A DNA stretch of 64,000 nt from DATEZO01 sp035255485 (GCA_035255485.1 DATEZO010000062.1:7154-71153); one strand, 5' to 3'. Counted from the stretch's first letter, positions 25,560 through 34,608 are shown. Made by a program: numbers and translations. The notes: a model not told the origin generated them from the letters alone.

Positions 25560-26504
25560 ATGGGCTGGTTCTCGACTCTTCGCAAAAACAAGCAGGAATC
25601 GACTTCCGATGACAGCGCTTTTTATTCGCGCGCAGAAGAAGAATCCAAAGCTGTACGCGGCAAAGCCAGGCGCAGCAGGCAGGATAAACAACCCAGCGCG
25701 CCGGTTGATCCGATTCTGCCGGAAAAAAAACGTGCACGCCGGCGGCTGGTGGGAGCGGTTGCGCTCGTGCTGGCTGCGGTGATCGGCTTGCCGATGATTC
25801 TGGACTCCGAGCCAAAACCCCTGGCGGACGATATCGCGATCCAGATTCCCTCCAGAGACAAGCCGGTTGTGTCATCCAGCCAGCCTTCTTCCGTATCGGC
25901 TTTATCTAGGGTGGCGGCATCCGCTGCGCTCGATCAAAAGGAAGAACTGGTAACAACGCCATCCGCCCCCGCCAACGGTAGAGAAGCGCCATTGCCTGCT
26001 GTGGCGGATACGGCGAAAGACAAAAGCGAAAAGATGAGTGCCGACCGCGTTCCGGCCAACGCCGTCAACACGGCATCGAAGCCGCAGCCTGCCCACACTC
26101 CGAATATTCGACCCAAGCCGGAAGACAAGTCTGGTTCGGACATCCGGAGCGAGCCTGCAGCATCTCCGTCGACCGAAAAGCATGCTGATGCAGCGCGCGC
26201 GCAGGCCATCCTGGAGGGGAAAACCAATATTTCGCTTGCCAGTGCCAAAACGGCCATGGATAAAAAGCCGGCCAGGTTCACGGTTCAGGTTGCGGCACTC
26301 GCTTCCAGGGAAAAGATTGATGCGTTGCAGGGGAAACTGAAAAAAGCCGGGATTTCATCGTATACACAGAAAGTGGCGACCGAAACCGGTGACCGCACCC
26401 GCATTCGCATTGGCCCGTTTGGCAGCAAGGATGAAGCGGATAAAATGCGCGCCAGGCTGGTGAAACTGGGCTTGAGTGGCACGCTGGTGCCGCTTGACTC
26501 CTGA
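25560..26504 (+). CDS. SPOR-domain protein (DedD-like)
   Basis: A protein of 314 residues. It has a basic cytoplasmic head, one membrane segment at about 62-80 (LVGAVALVLAAVIGLPMI), a long Pro/Ala/Lys-rich linker, and a C-terminal SPOR domain from about residue 240 (FTVQVAALASREKIDALQGK ... RIRIGPFGSKDEADKMRARL). SPOR domains bind glycan strands lacking stem peptides at the division septum, so this is probably a DedD-like division protein. The ATG at 25560 is preferred to the TTG overlapping the folC stop. The position between folC and cvpA is the usual one for dedD-type genes. Confidence 0.88.
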   Translation: MGWFSTLRKNKQESTSDDSAFYSRAEEESKAVRGKARRSRQDKQPSAPVDPILPEKKRARRRLVGAVALVLAAVIGLPMILDSEPKPLADDIAIQIPSRDKPVVSSSQPSSVSALSRVAASAALDQKEELVTTPSAPANGREAPLPAVADTAKDKSEKMSADRVPANAVNTASKPQPAHTPNIRPKPEDKSGSDIRSEPAASPSTEKHADAARAQAILEGKTNISLASAKTAMDKKPARFTVQVAALASREKIDALQGKLKKAGISSYTQKVATETGDRTRIRIGPFGSKDEADKMRARLVKLGLSGTLVPLDS

Positions 26505-26526
26505 CTCTTGACGTCGGGGCGGTAGG

Positions 26527-27015
26527 GTGACGGTTTTCGATTATCTGGTGCTGTTTGTATTGCTTTGCTCAATCATCATCAGCACCATGCGCGGACTGAT
26601 GAGGGAAGTATTGTCACTGCTCGGCTGGGCGATTTCTTTTATCCTCGCCAATGCCTATGGCGATTCGCTAGCGGCGCTGTTGCCTGACATGATTCCGGGC
26701 CAGACGGTGCGTTTGATCGTTGCCTTCCTGACATTGTTCATCGGCACAAGATTGCTGATGATGCTGTTGACAAAAGCCATTGATGCCATCATCAAGGCGT
26801 CTGGATTGACCGTGATGGATCGCGGCCTGGGCGGCCTGTTCGGACTTGGGCGCGGCATGATCATCATCCTGGCGGCGGTTCTGTTATGTGGCATGACAGC
26901 AATTCCGCAGCAGGCCTTCTGGAAGGACGCATTGTTGAGCCCGCTGGCAGAAACGGCGGCACGCACGATCAAGCCATTTTTGCCGGGAGAATTCGCAAGG
27001 CATGTGCAATTCTAA
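26527..27015 (+). CDS. cvpA: CvpA family membrane protein
   Basis: A protein of 162 residues with four hydrophobic segments. It opens VTVFDYLVLFVLLCSIIIST and continues with RGLMREVLSLLGWAISFILA, which is the CvpA pattern. In E. coli CvpA is needed for colicin V export; its basic function is unclear and it affects envelope stress and membrane integrity. It starts with GTG 26527, 22 bases after the SPOR gene. It precedes purF, as in many proteobacteria, but here a block of palindromic repeats separates the two genes. Confidence 0.92.
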   Translation: MTVFDYLVLFVLLCSIIISTMRGLMREVLSLLGWAISFILANAYGDSLAALLPDMIPGQTVRLIVAFLTLFIGTRLLMMLLTKAIDAIIKASGLTVMDRGLGGLFGLGRGMIIILAAVLLCGMTAIPQQAFWKDALLSPLAETAARTIKPFLPGEFARHVQF

Positions 27016-27041
27016 TCTTTGCGGAACAGAATTCATGAGGT

Positions 27042-27182
27042 GCATTCCCTCATCCCCCTCCCTTCTCCCGCTTGCGGGAGAAGGGGGCAAACAGCTTCCC
27101 TCTCCACAAGTGGAGAGGGATTGAGGGAGAGGATGGCATTCCCTCATCCTCCTCCCTTCTCCCGCTTGCGGGAGAAGGGTGC
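27042..27182. repeat. BIME-like cluster of palindromic repeats
   Basis: Two almost identical 47-base units lie at 27042-27088 and 27136-27182 in direct orientation. Each contains the palindrome CCTTCTCCCGCTTGCGGGAGAAGG; the second has single-base changes. Between them lies a different palindrome, TCCCTCTCCACAAGTGGAGAGGGA (27097-27120), followed by a GAGGGAGAGGATGGCATTCC link. The layout Y-palindrome, Z-palindrome, Y-palindrome is that of a bacterial interspersed mosaic element. It lies between cvpA and purF and could act on transcription ends or message stability. Confidence 0.85.
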
Positions 27183-27271
27183 GAATCAGAAATACGGAAC
27201 AGATTCAATCGGATCGTCATTAATTCTGTTCCCAGGAAGTTCGATACTATTTTTTAACTGAGGAGTCCACC

Positions 27272-28792
27272 ATGTGTGGCATAGTCGGTGTCGTTTCTCA
27301 CAGTCCCGCCAACCAGCTGATTTATGATGCGCTGCTGTTGCTGCAGCATCGTGGCCAGGATGCGGCGGGTATTGCAACCAATTCAGGCAATACTTTCTGC
27401 ATGCACAAGGCCAATGGGCTGGTGCGCGATGTATTCCGGACCCGCAATATGCGCTCCCTGCCGGGTAACTCCGGCATCGGCCAGGTACGTTATCCGACTG
27501 CCGGCTCCGCCACCAGTGCGGAAGAGGCGCAGCCGTTCTACGTCAATGCCCCGTTCGGCATCATCCTTGCGCATAACGGCAACCTGACCAACTCGGAACA
27601 GCTCAAGATCGAGATGTTCAAGAACGACCGCCGCCACATCAATACCGACTCCGATTCGGAAGTGTTGCTGAATGTGCTGGCGCATGAAATCCAGGAAGCC
27701 ACGACCGGCTATTCGCTCGATCAGGCGGCGCTGTTCAAGGCGGTTGCGGTATTGCACAAGCGGGTGCGCGGATCGTATGCGGTAGTGGCGCAGATTGCCG
27801 GTTATGGCTTGCTGGCATTTCGCGATCCGTTCGGTATTCGTCCGCTGTGCATCGGTTTCAACGACACGGAAAAGGGACCGGAATACCTGATTGCCAGCGA
27901 ATCGGTGGCGCTGGAAGGACTGGGCTTCCGTTTTTTGCGCGACGTGATGCCGGGCGAGGCAATCTTCATTGATTTTGACGGCAATCTGTACAACCAGCAA
28001 TGTGCGGAAAACCCGACGCTGAATCCGTGCGCATTTGAATTTGTTTACTTTGCGCGCCCGGATTCGGTGATCGACGGTGCATCGGTGTATGCTGCCCGCC
28101 TGAAAATGGGCGAACATCTTGCCGAAAAAATCAGGGGCCAGTTTTCCGCTGGCGATATCGATGTCGTGATGCCGATTCCCGATTCATCGCGCCCTTCGGC
28201 AATGGAACTGGCGCTGAAGCTCAACCTCGACTATCGCGAAGGTTTCATCAAGAATCGTTATATCGGCCGCACTTTCATCATGCCGGGCCAGGCGCATCGC
28301 AAGAAGTCGGTGCGGCAGAAGCTCAACGCGATCAGCGCCGAGTTCAAGGGCAAGTCGGTTTTGCTGGTAGACGACTCCATTGTGCGCGGCACCACCAGTC
28401 GCGAGATTGTGCAGATGGCGCGCGAATCCGGTGCCAAGCGCGTGATTTTTGCGTCGGCGGCGCCACCGGTCAAGTTTCCCAATGTGTACGGCATCGATAT
28501 GCCAACTCGTAACGAGCTGATTGCCTACGGCCGCAGCGATGAAGAAGTGTGCCGTGAAATCACCGCGGATGCGCTGGTTTACCAGGATATCGAAGCGCTC
28601 AAGCGCTCGATTTCCGATGTGAATCCGATGCTGAAAAAATTCGAGGCTTCCTGCTTCGATGGCGTGTACGTTACCGGTGATATATCGCGCGATTATCTGG
28701 ACCGCATCGAATTTGCACGCAACAACCCGCGACCGGACAATGAGGACACGGTGCGCTCGCAATTGAATCTGAACTTGGCGCACGTCGATTGA
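27272..28792 (+). CDS. purF: Amidophosphoribosyltransferase
   Basis: A protein of 506 residues, the first committed enzyme of purine synthesis. It makes phosphoribosylamine from PRPP and glutamine. It begins MCGIVGVVSH, so Cys2 becomes the catalytic N-terminal nucleophile after Met removal, without a propeptide. The glutaminase domain ends near residue 230. The PRPP-binding loop VLLVDDSIVRGTTSREIV is at about 365-382. The C-terminus is of the proteobacterial type without the Fe-S cysteines of Bacillus PurF. It follows cvpA but is separated from it by palindromic repeats; metZ follows after a strong hairpin. Confidence 0.97.
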   Translation: MCGIVGVVSHSPANQLIYDALLLLQHRGQDAAGIATNSGNTFCMHKANGLVRDVFRTRNMRSLPGNSGIGQVRYPTAGSATSAEEAQPFYVNAPFGIILAHNGNLTNSEQLKIEMFKNDRRHINTDSDSEVLLNVLAHEIQEATTGYSLDQAALFKAVAVLHKRVRGSYAVVAQIAGYGLLAFRDPFGIRPLCIGFNDTEKGPEYLIASESVALEGLGFRFLRDVMPGEAIFIDFDGNLYNQQCAENPTLNPCAFEFVYFARPDSVIDGASVYAARLKMGEHLAEKIRGQFSAGDIDVVMPIPDSSRPSAMELALKLNLDYREGFIKNRYIGRTFIMPGQAHRKKSVRQKLNAISAEFKGKSVLLVDDSIVRGTTSREIVQMARESGAKRVIFASAAPPVKFPNVYGIDMPTRNELIAYGRSDEEVCREITADALVYQDIEALKRSISDVNPMLKKFEASCFDGVYVTGDISRDYLDRIEFARNNPRPDNEDTVRSQLNLNLAHVD

Positions 28793-28804
28793 AGATGGCC
28801 GCCT

Positions 28805-28836
28805 GCCCGTATCGATCCGCCCGGATCGATACGGGC
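28805..28836. other. Perfect hairpin between purF and metZ
   Basis: GCCCGTATCGATCC pairs perfectly with GGATCGATACGGGC around GCCC, giving a 14-bp stem without mismatch. The following bases are AATCATGGG, not a T run, so it is not a classical intrinsic terminator. It starts 13 bases after the purF stop. Confidence 0.75.
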
Positions 28837-28898
28837 AATCATGGGAAACATGCACTTTACCTGGCTCGTTTTGGCACGCGCTGAACGGGTTCTTCATC

Positions 28899-30140
28899 AT
28901 GAGCGATATAAAAAAATACGGCTTCACCACAACCATTCTGCATAGCGACCGGCAAAAGCCGATCGAGCACGGTTCCTTGCATAAGCCGGTCCATACTTCG
29001 GTGACATTCGGATACAGGGATGCGCGCGAACTGGCCGCGGTATTCCAGGGCCGGCAACCCGGCTTTCGCTACGGCCGCCAGGGAAATCCGACCGTGTCGG
29101 CGCTGGAAGACAAGATCAACTGGATGGAAGAAGGCTATTCCACTGTCTGTTTTTCGACCGGCATGGCGGCGATTGGAGCAGTAGTGCAGGCCCTGCTGTG
29201 CGAGGGCGATCATGTCGTCTCGTCAGCCTTCCTGTTCGGCAATACCAACAGTCTCTGGCAAACGGCCGGCCGGCAGGGTGTCGATGTCGCATTCGTCGAT
29301 GCCACCGATGTGAAACAGGTGGCCGCAGCGCTGACCCCTGCCACCCGCATCGTATTCGTGGAGACGATCGCCAATCCGCGTACCCAGATCGCGGATCTGG
29401 CGCGCATCGGACAATTGTGCCGCGAACGCGGCATTGTCTACATCGTTGATAACACGATGACATCACCCTACCTGTTTCGCCCCGCGACGGTCGGGGCCAG
29501 CCTGGTGATCAACGCCTTGACCAAATCGATCGGCGGACATGGCAATGCGCTGGGCGGCAGCCTGACCGATACCGGCCTGTACGACTGGACGCGCTATCCG
29601 AATATTCTCGATACCTACAAGCGGTTTCCTCCGATGCAGTGGGGCGTGGCGCAGATCCGTGCCAAGGCGCTGCGCGATTTCGGCGCAACGCTGGGGCCGG
29701 AAGCCGCGCATCACCTGGCAGTCGGCTGCGAGACAATCGCGCTGCGGCTGGAACGCGAATGCCTGAATGCAATGGCTATCGCACGGATGTTGGCGGCGGA
29801 CGAGCGTGTCGCGGCCGTCCATTATCCGGGGCTGCTCTCCCATCCGCAGCATGAGCTTGCTACCGATCTGTTCCATGCCTATGGCGGTTTGCTTAGTTTT
29901 GAACTGAAGGAGGGCATCGATTGCTTCGATTACCTGAATCGGCTCAAGCTTGGCGTGGCCGCCAGCAATCTGGGCGATACCCGCACGCTGGTGATTCCGG
30001 TCGCGCACACGATTTTTTATGAAATGGGCGCCGAACGCCGCGCCAGCATGGGCATCGCCGAATCTCTGATCCGCGTGTCGGTTGGCATCGAGGATACGGA
30101 AGATCTGGTTGAGGATTTCAGGCAGGCGCTGGATTGTTGA
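28899..30140 (+). CDS. metZ: Cystathionine gamma-synthase family PLP enzyme (MetZ-like O-succinylhomoserine sulfhydrylase)
   Basis: A protein of 413 residues. The PLP lysine is Lys209 in ALTKSIGGHGN. FRYGRQGNPTVSALEDKINW and FSTGMAAIGAV are the usual family motifs. The position after cvpA-purF matches metZ of Pseudomonas and many betaproteobacteria, where the enzyme makes homocysteine from O-succinylhomoserine and sulfide. Sequence alone does not separate this from cystathionine gamma-synthase or methionine gamma-lyase-like activity. The N-terminus (SDIKKYGFTTTILHSDRQKP) is of the longer purF-linked subgroup. The MetY-like enzyme at 4207-5517 is a paralogue. Confidence 0.8.
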   Translation: MSDIKKYGFTTTILHSDRQKPIEHGSLHKPVHTSVTFGYRDARELAAVFQGRQPGFRYGRQGNPTVSALEDKINWMEEGYSTVCFSTGMAAIGAVVQALLCEGDHVVSSAFLFGNTNSLWQTAGRQGVDVAFVDATDVKQVAAALTPATRIVFVETIANPRTQIADLARIGQLCRERGIVYIVDNTMTSPYLFRPATVGASLVINALTKSIGGHGNALGGSLTDTGLYDWTRYPNILDTYKRFPPMQWGVAQIRAKALRDFGATLGPEAAHHLAVGCETIALRLERECLNAMAIARMLAADERVAAVHYPGLLSHPQHELATDLFHAYGGLLSFELKEGIDCFDYLNRLKLGVAASNLGDTRTLVIPVAHTIFYEMGAERRASMGIAESLIRVSVGIEDTEDLVEDFRQALDC

Positions 30141-30498
30141 GGACTTGCGCAGGGCAGCGGATGATTCCGTTTCCCTGTCGCTTCCGCAGTTTTCAAAGGG
30201 GAGGGAGCGGCCGCTAGGCTTAAACGGCAGCAACCGTTTCCGGATTGGGTGATTGTGCCTGCCGCCGCATTGCCGGCCCGGGAGCTGGGGGCCATGGCGC
30301 ATCTGTGGTGTTACCATAACGCCGGGTTAAATGGGGAGTATGCCAAATAACCCTATCAAATTCGCAATGAATATGCGGTAATTTAAAAATACACGCCTGT
30401 GTATGATTGCTGATACCAGTGCGGCCAAACGGCTGCTTCCATTGTTTCCGGCATGCTGAAAGAATGAGGGGGAATTGATGGTCGCTTTTGGCGGCTGA
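30141..30498. other. Convergent intergenic region after metZ
   Basis: About 360 bases between convergent metZ and the DUF2520 gene. It holds a small stem (AAACGG/CCGTTT, 30222-30239) and copy C of the dispersed repeat (30333-30408). I see no gene and no T-tailed terminator. Confidence 0.6.
30333..30408 (+). repeat. Dispersed intergenic repeat, copy C
   Basis: It starts GGGGAGTATGCC, has the mini-stem CGCA-ATGAATA-TGCG and ends ATTTAAAAATACACGCC with GTGTAT. Here the 3' palindrome ATACAC-GCCT-GTGTAT is perfect. It is in the same orientation as copies A and E. Confidence 0.7.
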
Positions 30499-31323
30499 TC
30501 AGTTGCGCAGTCTGGCCAGTTCTGCAGTCAGCTTTGCGAACTGTGCATATAAATTCCCATTATTTTCATTCCAGCTGGAAATCGCATGCTGCTGCTTTTC
30601 AACCGTGATCATGTCGCCGCGCGCAATCGGGCCGGTGAGCGCCTGTGCGGGGCCAAGCCGGAAAACATTGTCCACGGTTTCCCTGACCAGCGGTGACAGT
30701 AATTGCAGCGCCGTATCAGCGGGTACGCCGGCCTGGATGCAGGTCTGCTGCGCAACATGCAGCAGTGTTGTCAGGTAGTTGCAGGCGAATACGGCGGCGG
30801 CATGGTACAGAATCTTGGCCTCGCCGTTGATCGGCACGAATTGCGCACCGATGGCCGTAAATGCGCTGCCCAGGCATGCGAGCGCGCGTGGATCGCCTTC
30901 GACGCCGCAGAATGTGCCGGAAAAACTGTGCACGAGGCTTTCCGGTGCGGCAAAACTGCGGAGTGGATGAATGCTTGCCACTCGCGCGCCGCACTCTGCG
31001 GCGCTGGCCAGTTCATGCGACGACAATGCGCCGCTGCAGTGGAATACGACCGTACTTTCCGAAAGACAGCCGGTAGCGGCCAGTGTGCGGCAACTGTCCG
31101 CGATCCGGTCGTCGGGTGTCGAAATCAGGTAGATATCGGCCGGCCGCAGGCTGGCGCACGCTGCCACGGCCCGGCCCGTGCCGATGAAATCGACAGCGCG
31201 CTGTGCGCTTGCCAGCGTGCGGTTGCAGATGTCCAGTACCTGGAATGTCCGGTGCTCTGTCCACAGGCGGGCCAGCGTCTTGCCAACATGGCCGCAGCCG
31301 ATGATTGACAGGGTTGTCATCAT
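30499..31323 (-). CDS. Rossmann-like and DUF2520 domain protein (ProC-like fold)
   Basis: A protein of 274 residues. The N-terminal Rossmann domain has the dinucleotide motif SIIGCGHVGKTLARL at about 6-20. The C-terminal helical DUF2520 domain begins around residue 150 (CLGSAFTAIGAQFVPING). The pair resembles pyrroline-5-carboxylate/ketopantoate reductase-like dehydrogenases, but the substrate is not known. It starts 15 bases after the stop of the CoA-transferase-like gene upstream, so the two are probably co-transcribed. ATG 31323 and ATG 31320 are both possible starts. It converges with metZ. Confidence 0.87.
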   Translation of the reverse strand: MMTTLSIIGCGHVGKTLARLWTEHRTFQVLDICNRTLASAQRAVDFIGTGRAVAACASLRPADIYLISTPDDRIADSCRTLAATGCLSESTVVFHCSGALSSHELASAAECGARVASIHPLRSFAAPESLVHSFSGTFCGVEGDPRALACLGSAFTAIGAQFVPINGEAKILYHAAAVFACNYLTTLLHVAQQTCIQAGVPADTALQLLSPLVRETVDNVFRLGPAQALTGPIARGDMITVEKQQHAISSWNENNGNLYAQFAKLTAELARLRN

Positions 31324-31338
31324 GAATGGCGCCGCCGC

Positions 31339-32427
31339 TCAGGCGGAAAATTTGATACAGGGTGAAATGGCATGATAGTCGCCTTCGGTCGGGTGCGTTT
31401 TCTGCTGCACCATCGCGCGCGCCTGGAACAGTGGATGACTAATGGCTTCCTCCATGCATAGGATCGGTGTCACGCAGCAATCGGCATCGGCAAATTTCCC
31501 GCTCCAGAAGACGAGCGTTTCCTGCGCGAAAATGGCGTCCAGTTCGAGTTTGATCGCCATTGCGTCGGTGCCGCCGATTTCCTGGCCACGCGCCCAATGC
31601 CGGGCTTTCAGATCCGGGCGCTCCAGCACATCGCAGCAGATTTCCCAGAACTTCAGTTCCAGCGCGCCCACCGCCATGAAGCGATCGTCCCGGGTGCGAT
31701 ACACGTTGTAGCAGGGCACGCCGCCGGTCAGCAGATCGCGGCCAGGCGTGGGAGCCTTGCCGAAACTGTTGACGGCTGCCAGCGGCATGATGTTGTGCGC
31801 GAGCACGCCATCGGTCATCGATATGTCGACAAAGCGGCCGCGCCCCGTGGTTCGAGCGCTGATCAGTGCCGCAAGGATGCCTTGCACGGCGGCCTGCGAG
31901 CCGCCGAGCACGTCGCCGACCTGCAGGTTCGATAATGCAGGAATGCCATCCGGACCGACATTCTGCTCCAGCATGCCGGCGTAGCCGACAAAATTGATAT
32001 CGTGCCCGGCAAGATGCGCAAACGGGCCGTTTTGCCCGTAACCGGAAATAGCGCACATGACGAGCTTCGGGTTACGCTGTTTCAGTGTCTTCCAGCCCAA
32101 GCCCAGCTTGTCCATCACGCCTGGTCGAAAGCTTTCGACCACGACATCGGCGCTGTCGACCATGCGCAGGAATTCGTCGCGCTGCGCCGCATCTTTCAGG
32201 TCAAGCCGCAGGAAGCGCTTGCCGCGATTGACGGCAATGAAGAATTGCGACACTTCATGCTTCACATGACCCATGGTGCGCGCATAGTCGCCCATGCCGG
32301 GGTCTTCGATCTTGATGACTTCGGCGCCCATGTCGGCCAGATGCATGGTCGCCAGCGGGCCAGGTAGGAGGCGAGTCAGGTCAAGGACCCGGATGCCTTG
32401 CAACGGTTGATCGAGAGAGTGGGGCAT
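31339..32427 (-). CDS. CaiB/BaiF-family CoA enzyme, alpha-methylacyl-CoA racemase-like
   Basis: A protein of 362 residues of the type III CoA-transferase fold. The N-terminus LQGIRVLDLTRLLPGP and AEVIKIEDPGMGDYAR are family motifs. GHDINFVGYAG (His142, Asp143) and Asp172 in LQVGDVLGGS have the 30-residue spacing of the racemase dyad His126/Asp156 of alpha-methylacyl-CoA racemase. I therefore favour a racemase acting on 2-methylacyl-CoA over a CoA transferase. It is cytoplasmic. It lies 90 bases after the ABC-F gene and 15 before the DUF2520 gene on the - strand. Confidence 0.85.
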   Translation of the reverse strand: MPHSLDQPLQGIRVLDLTRLLPGPLATMHLADMGAEVIKIEDPGMGDYARTMGHVKHEVSQFFIAVNRGKRFLRLDLKDAAQRDEFLRMVDSADVVVESFRPGVMDKLGLGWKTLKQRNPKLVMCAISGYGQNGPFAHLAGHDINFVGYAGMLEQNVGPDGIPALSNLQVGDVLGGSQAAVQGILAALISARTTGRGRFVDISMTDGVLAHNIMPLAAVNSFGKAPTPGRDLLTGGVPCYNVYRTRDDRFMAVGALELKFWEICCDVLERPDLKARHWARGQEIGGTDAMAIKLELDAIFAQETLVFWSGKFADADCCVTPILCMEEAISHPLFQARAMVQQKTHPTEGDYHAISPCIKFSA

Positions 32428-32517
32428 GATGCGCTCGCTAAGGATGAATGATGTTTGGTGGATACGGACTTGTCGAAACGGGCGGATGGCAATGATTGAC
32501 GGATCACTATCGGTGCG

Positions 32518-34518
32518 CTACACAGCGGCTTGCTCCAGCGCATCATGCTGTTCCATCCATTCGGACTCCAGTTGCTCGATTTCTTTCGCATGCCAGGCCT
32601 GCTCGACGATCAGTGATTTCAGCTTTTCCTTGTTGGCGTGATCGTAAATCGACGGGTCGGCCAGTTGCGCATCGATTGCGGCTTTTTTCTCCTGCTGCCT
32701 GGCGATCTGCTCTTCCAGCCGCTTGATGCGCGACTCGATCGGTTTTCGCAGCGCAGCCAGGCGTTGCCGGTCTTCCGCTGCCGCGCGCTTCTGTTCGCGC
32801 CGGTCGATATTCGATGCGGCCGGGCCGGCTGCGCTTGCGGTAGCGGCAGCCTTGACTGCATTCGACGGCAGGGCGGCAGTGCCGGAACCGGACTTGCCCG
32901 CCGCCAGCTTGGTCTTGAACAGCCAGTCGCGATAATCGTCGAGATCGCCGTCGAACGGCTGCAACCGGCCATCCGCGACGATGATGAACTGGTCGGTGGT
33001 GGCGCGCAGCAGGTGCCGGTCATGCGAGACCAGCACCAGCGTGCCCTCGAATTGCGCCAGCGCCTCGGTCAGCGCTTCGCGCGTTTCCAGGTCGAGGTGG
33101 TTGGTCGGCTCGTCCAGCAGCAGCAGGTTGGGACGCTGCCAGACGATCAGCGCCAACGCCAGGCGCGCCTTTTCGCCACCGGAAAAAGGGGCAATCTTGC
33201 TGGTAACCATGGTGCCTGGAAAATTGAAGCCGCCAAGAAAATTCCGTAATTCCTGCTCACGCACGGTCGGCGCGATTTTCGCCAGATGCCACAACGGCGA
33301 TTCATCGTGACGCAGCATCTCGACCTGATGCTGGGCGAAATAGCCGACGCTCAACCCCTTGCCGGTATGCGCTTCGCCCGCGAGCGGCGCGAGTTCGCCC
33401 GCGATAGTCTTGATCAATGTCGATTTGCCGGCGCCGTTGACGCCCAGCAGGCCGATGCGCTGACCTGTCTGCAGCGAAAAATTGATGCCGCAGACGATTT
33501 TTTTATCGATAACGTGGTGGTCGTGCGGATTGTCAATCCGGTAGCCGGCATCGACGTCTTCCAGTACCAGCAGCGGATTGGGCGCGCTCAAGGGTTCGCG
33601 GAAATCGAATGAGAACTCTGCCGCCGCACGCAATGGTGCGATTTCTTCCATCCTGGCGAGCGCCTTCATGCGGCTTTGCGCCTGGCGTGCCTTGGTGGCC
33701 TTGGCCTTGAAGCGGTCGATGAACGATTGCAGATGGGCGCGCTGGCGCATCTGCTTTTCCTGCATGCCCTGCGCCAGCACGATCTGCGCCACGCGCTGCC
33801 GTTCAAACGAGGAATAATTGCCCGAATAGCGCTTCAGCTTGCATTCGTCGATATGCGTGATGACGTTGACTACGCCATCCAGAAAGTCGCGATCATGCGA
33901 AATGATGATCAGCGTGCCGGCATAGCGCTTGAGCCAGTCTTCGAGCCAGATGATCGCATCCAGGTCGAGGTGGTTGGTCGGCTCGTCCAGCAGCAGCAGG
34001 TCGGATGGGCACATCAGCGCCTGTGCGAGATTCAGGCGCATGCGCCAGCCGCCGGAAAAACTGGCGACCGGTTGCGCCATCTGCTCCATGGAAAAACCGA
34101 GGCCGAGCAGCAATTGTTCGGCGCGCGATCTGACGGTGTAGGCATCGGCATCGGCCAGCCGGCCATGCAGTTCGGCGATCAGGTTGCCATTATCCGCGCT
34201 TTCCGGCTCGCTCTCGGCGGCAGCCAATTCCTGCTCCAGTCGGCGCAGGGTGGCATCGCCGTCAATTGCGTATTCGAGTGCGGGCCGGTCGAGCGCAGGC
34301 GTTTCCTGCGCGACGTAAGCCATGCGCCACTTGGCCGGAAAATCGACTTCGCCCTGATCGGCGTGCAGTTCGCCGCGCAGCAGTGCGAACAGGCTGGACT
34401 TGCCGGCGCCGTTGGCGCCGATCAGACCGATCTTGTCGCCCGGATTCAGTGTGACATCGGCGGCAACGAGGAGCGGCTTGATGCCGCGCATGAGGGAAAC
34501 CTGCTGAAAACGTATCAT
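32518..34518 (-). CDS. ABC-F family ATPase (YheS/Uup-like)
   Basis: A soluble protein of 666 residues with two ABC domains and no membrane segments. Walker A motifs are GANGAGKS at 34-41 and GVNGAGKST near 352. Signature motifs are SFSGGWRMRLNLAQAL and FSGGEKARLALAL. Both Walker B motifs read LLLDEPTNHLD. A linker of about 80 residues joins the domains, and a charged coiled coil (RIKRLEEQIARQQEKKAAID) ends the protein, as in YheS/Uup. ABC-F proteins act on ribosomes. ATG 34518 is used; a TTG at 34542 would add eight residues. It lies 90 bases after prmB and could belong to the same - strand unit. Confidence 0.9.
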   Translation of the reverse strand: MIRFQQVSLMRGIKPLLVAADVTLNPGDKIGLIGANGAGKSSLFALLRGELHADQGEVDFPAKWRMAYVAQETPALDRPALEYAIDGDATLRRLEQELAAAESEPESADNGNLIAELHGRLADADAYTVRSRAEQLLLGLGFSMEQMAQPVASFSGGWRMRLNLAQALMCPSDLLLLDEPTNHLDLDAIIWLEDWLKRYAGTLIIISHDRDFLDGVVNVITHIDECKLKRYSGNYSSFERQRVAQIVLAQGMQEKQMRQRAHLQSFIDRFKAKATKARQAQSRMKALARMEEIAPLRAAAEFSFDFREPLSAPNPLLVLEDVDAGYRIDNPHDHHVIDKKIVCGINFSLQTGQRIGLLGVNGAGKSTLIKTIAGELAPLAGEAHTGKGLSVGYFAQHQVEMLRHDESPLWHLAKIAPTVREQELRNFLGGFNFPGTMVTSKIAPFSGGEKARLALALIVWQRPNLLLLDEPTNHLDLETREALTEALAQFEGTLVLVSHDRHLLRATTDQFIIVADGRLQPFDGDLDDYRDWLFKTKLAAGKSGSGTAALPSNAVKAAATASAAGPAASNIDRREQKRAAAEDRQRLAALRKPIESRIKRLEEQIARQQEKKAAIDAQLADPSIYDHANKEKLKSLIVEQAWHAKEIEQLESEWMEQHDALEQAAV

Positions 34519-34608
34519 TCTTTTCTTGTCTTGCCTTGCCAAATTCCAAACGCGGATGCCATGCAGCCGCGGCCATCAAGCCGGAAACAACCGGCGGGGT
34601 TTCGATTT

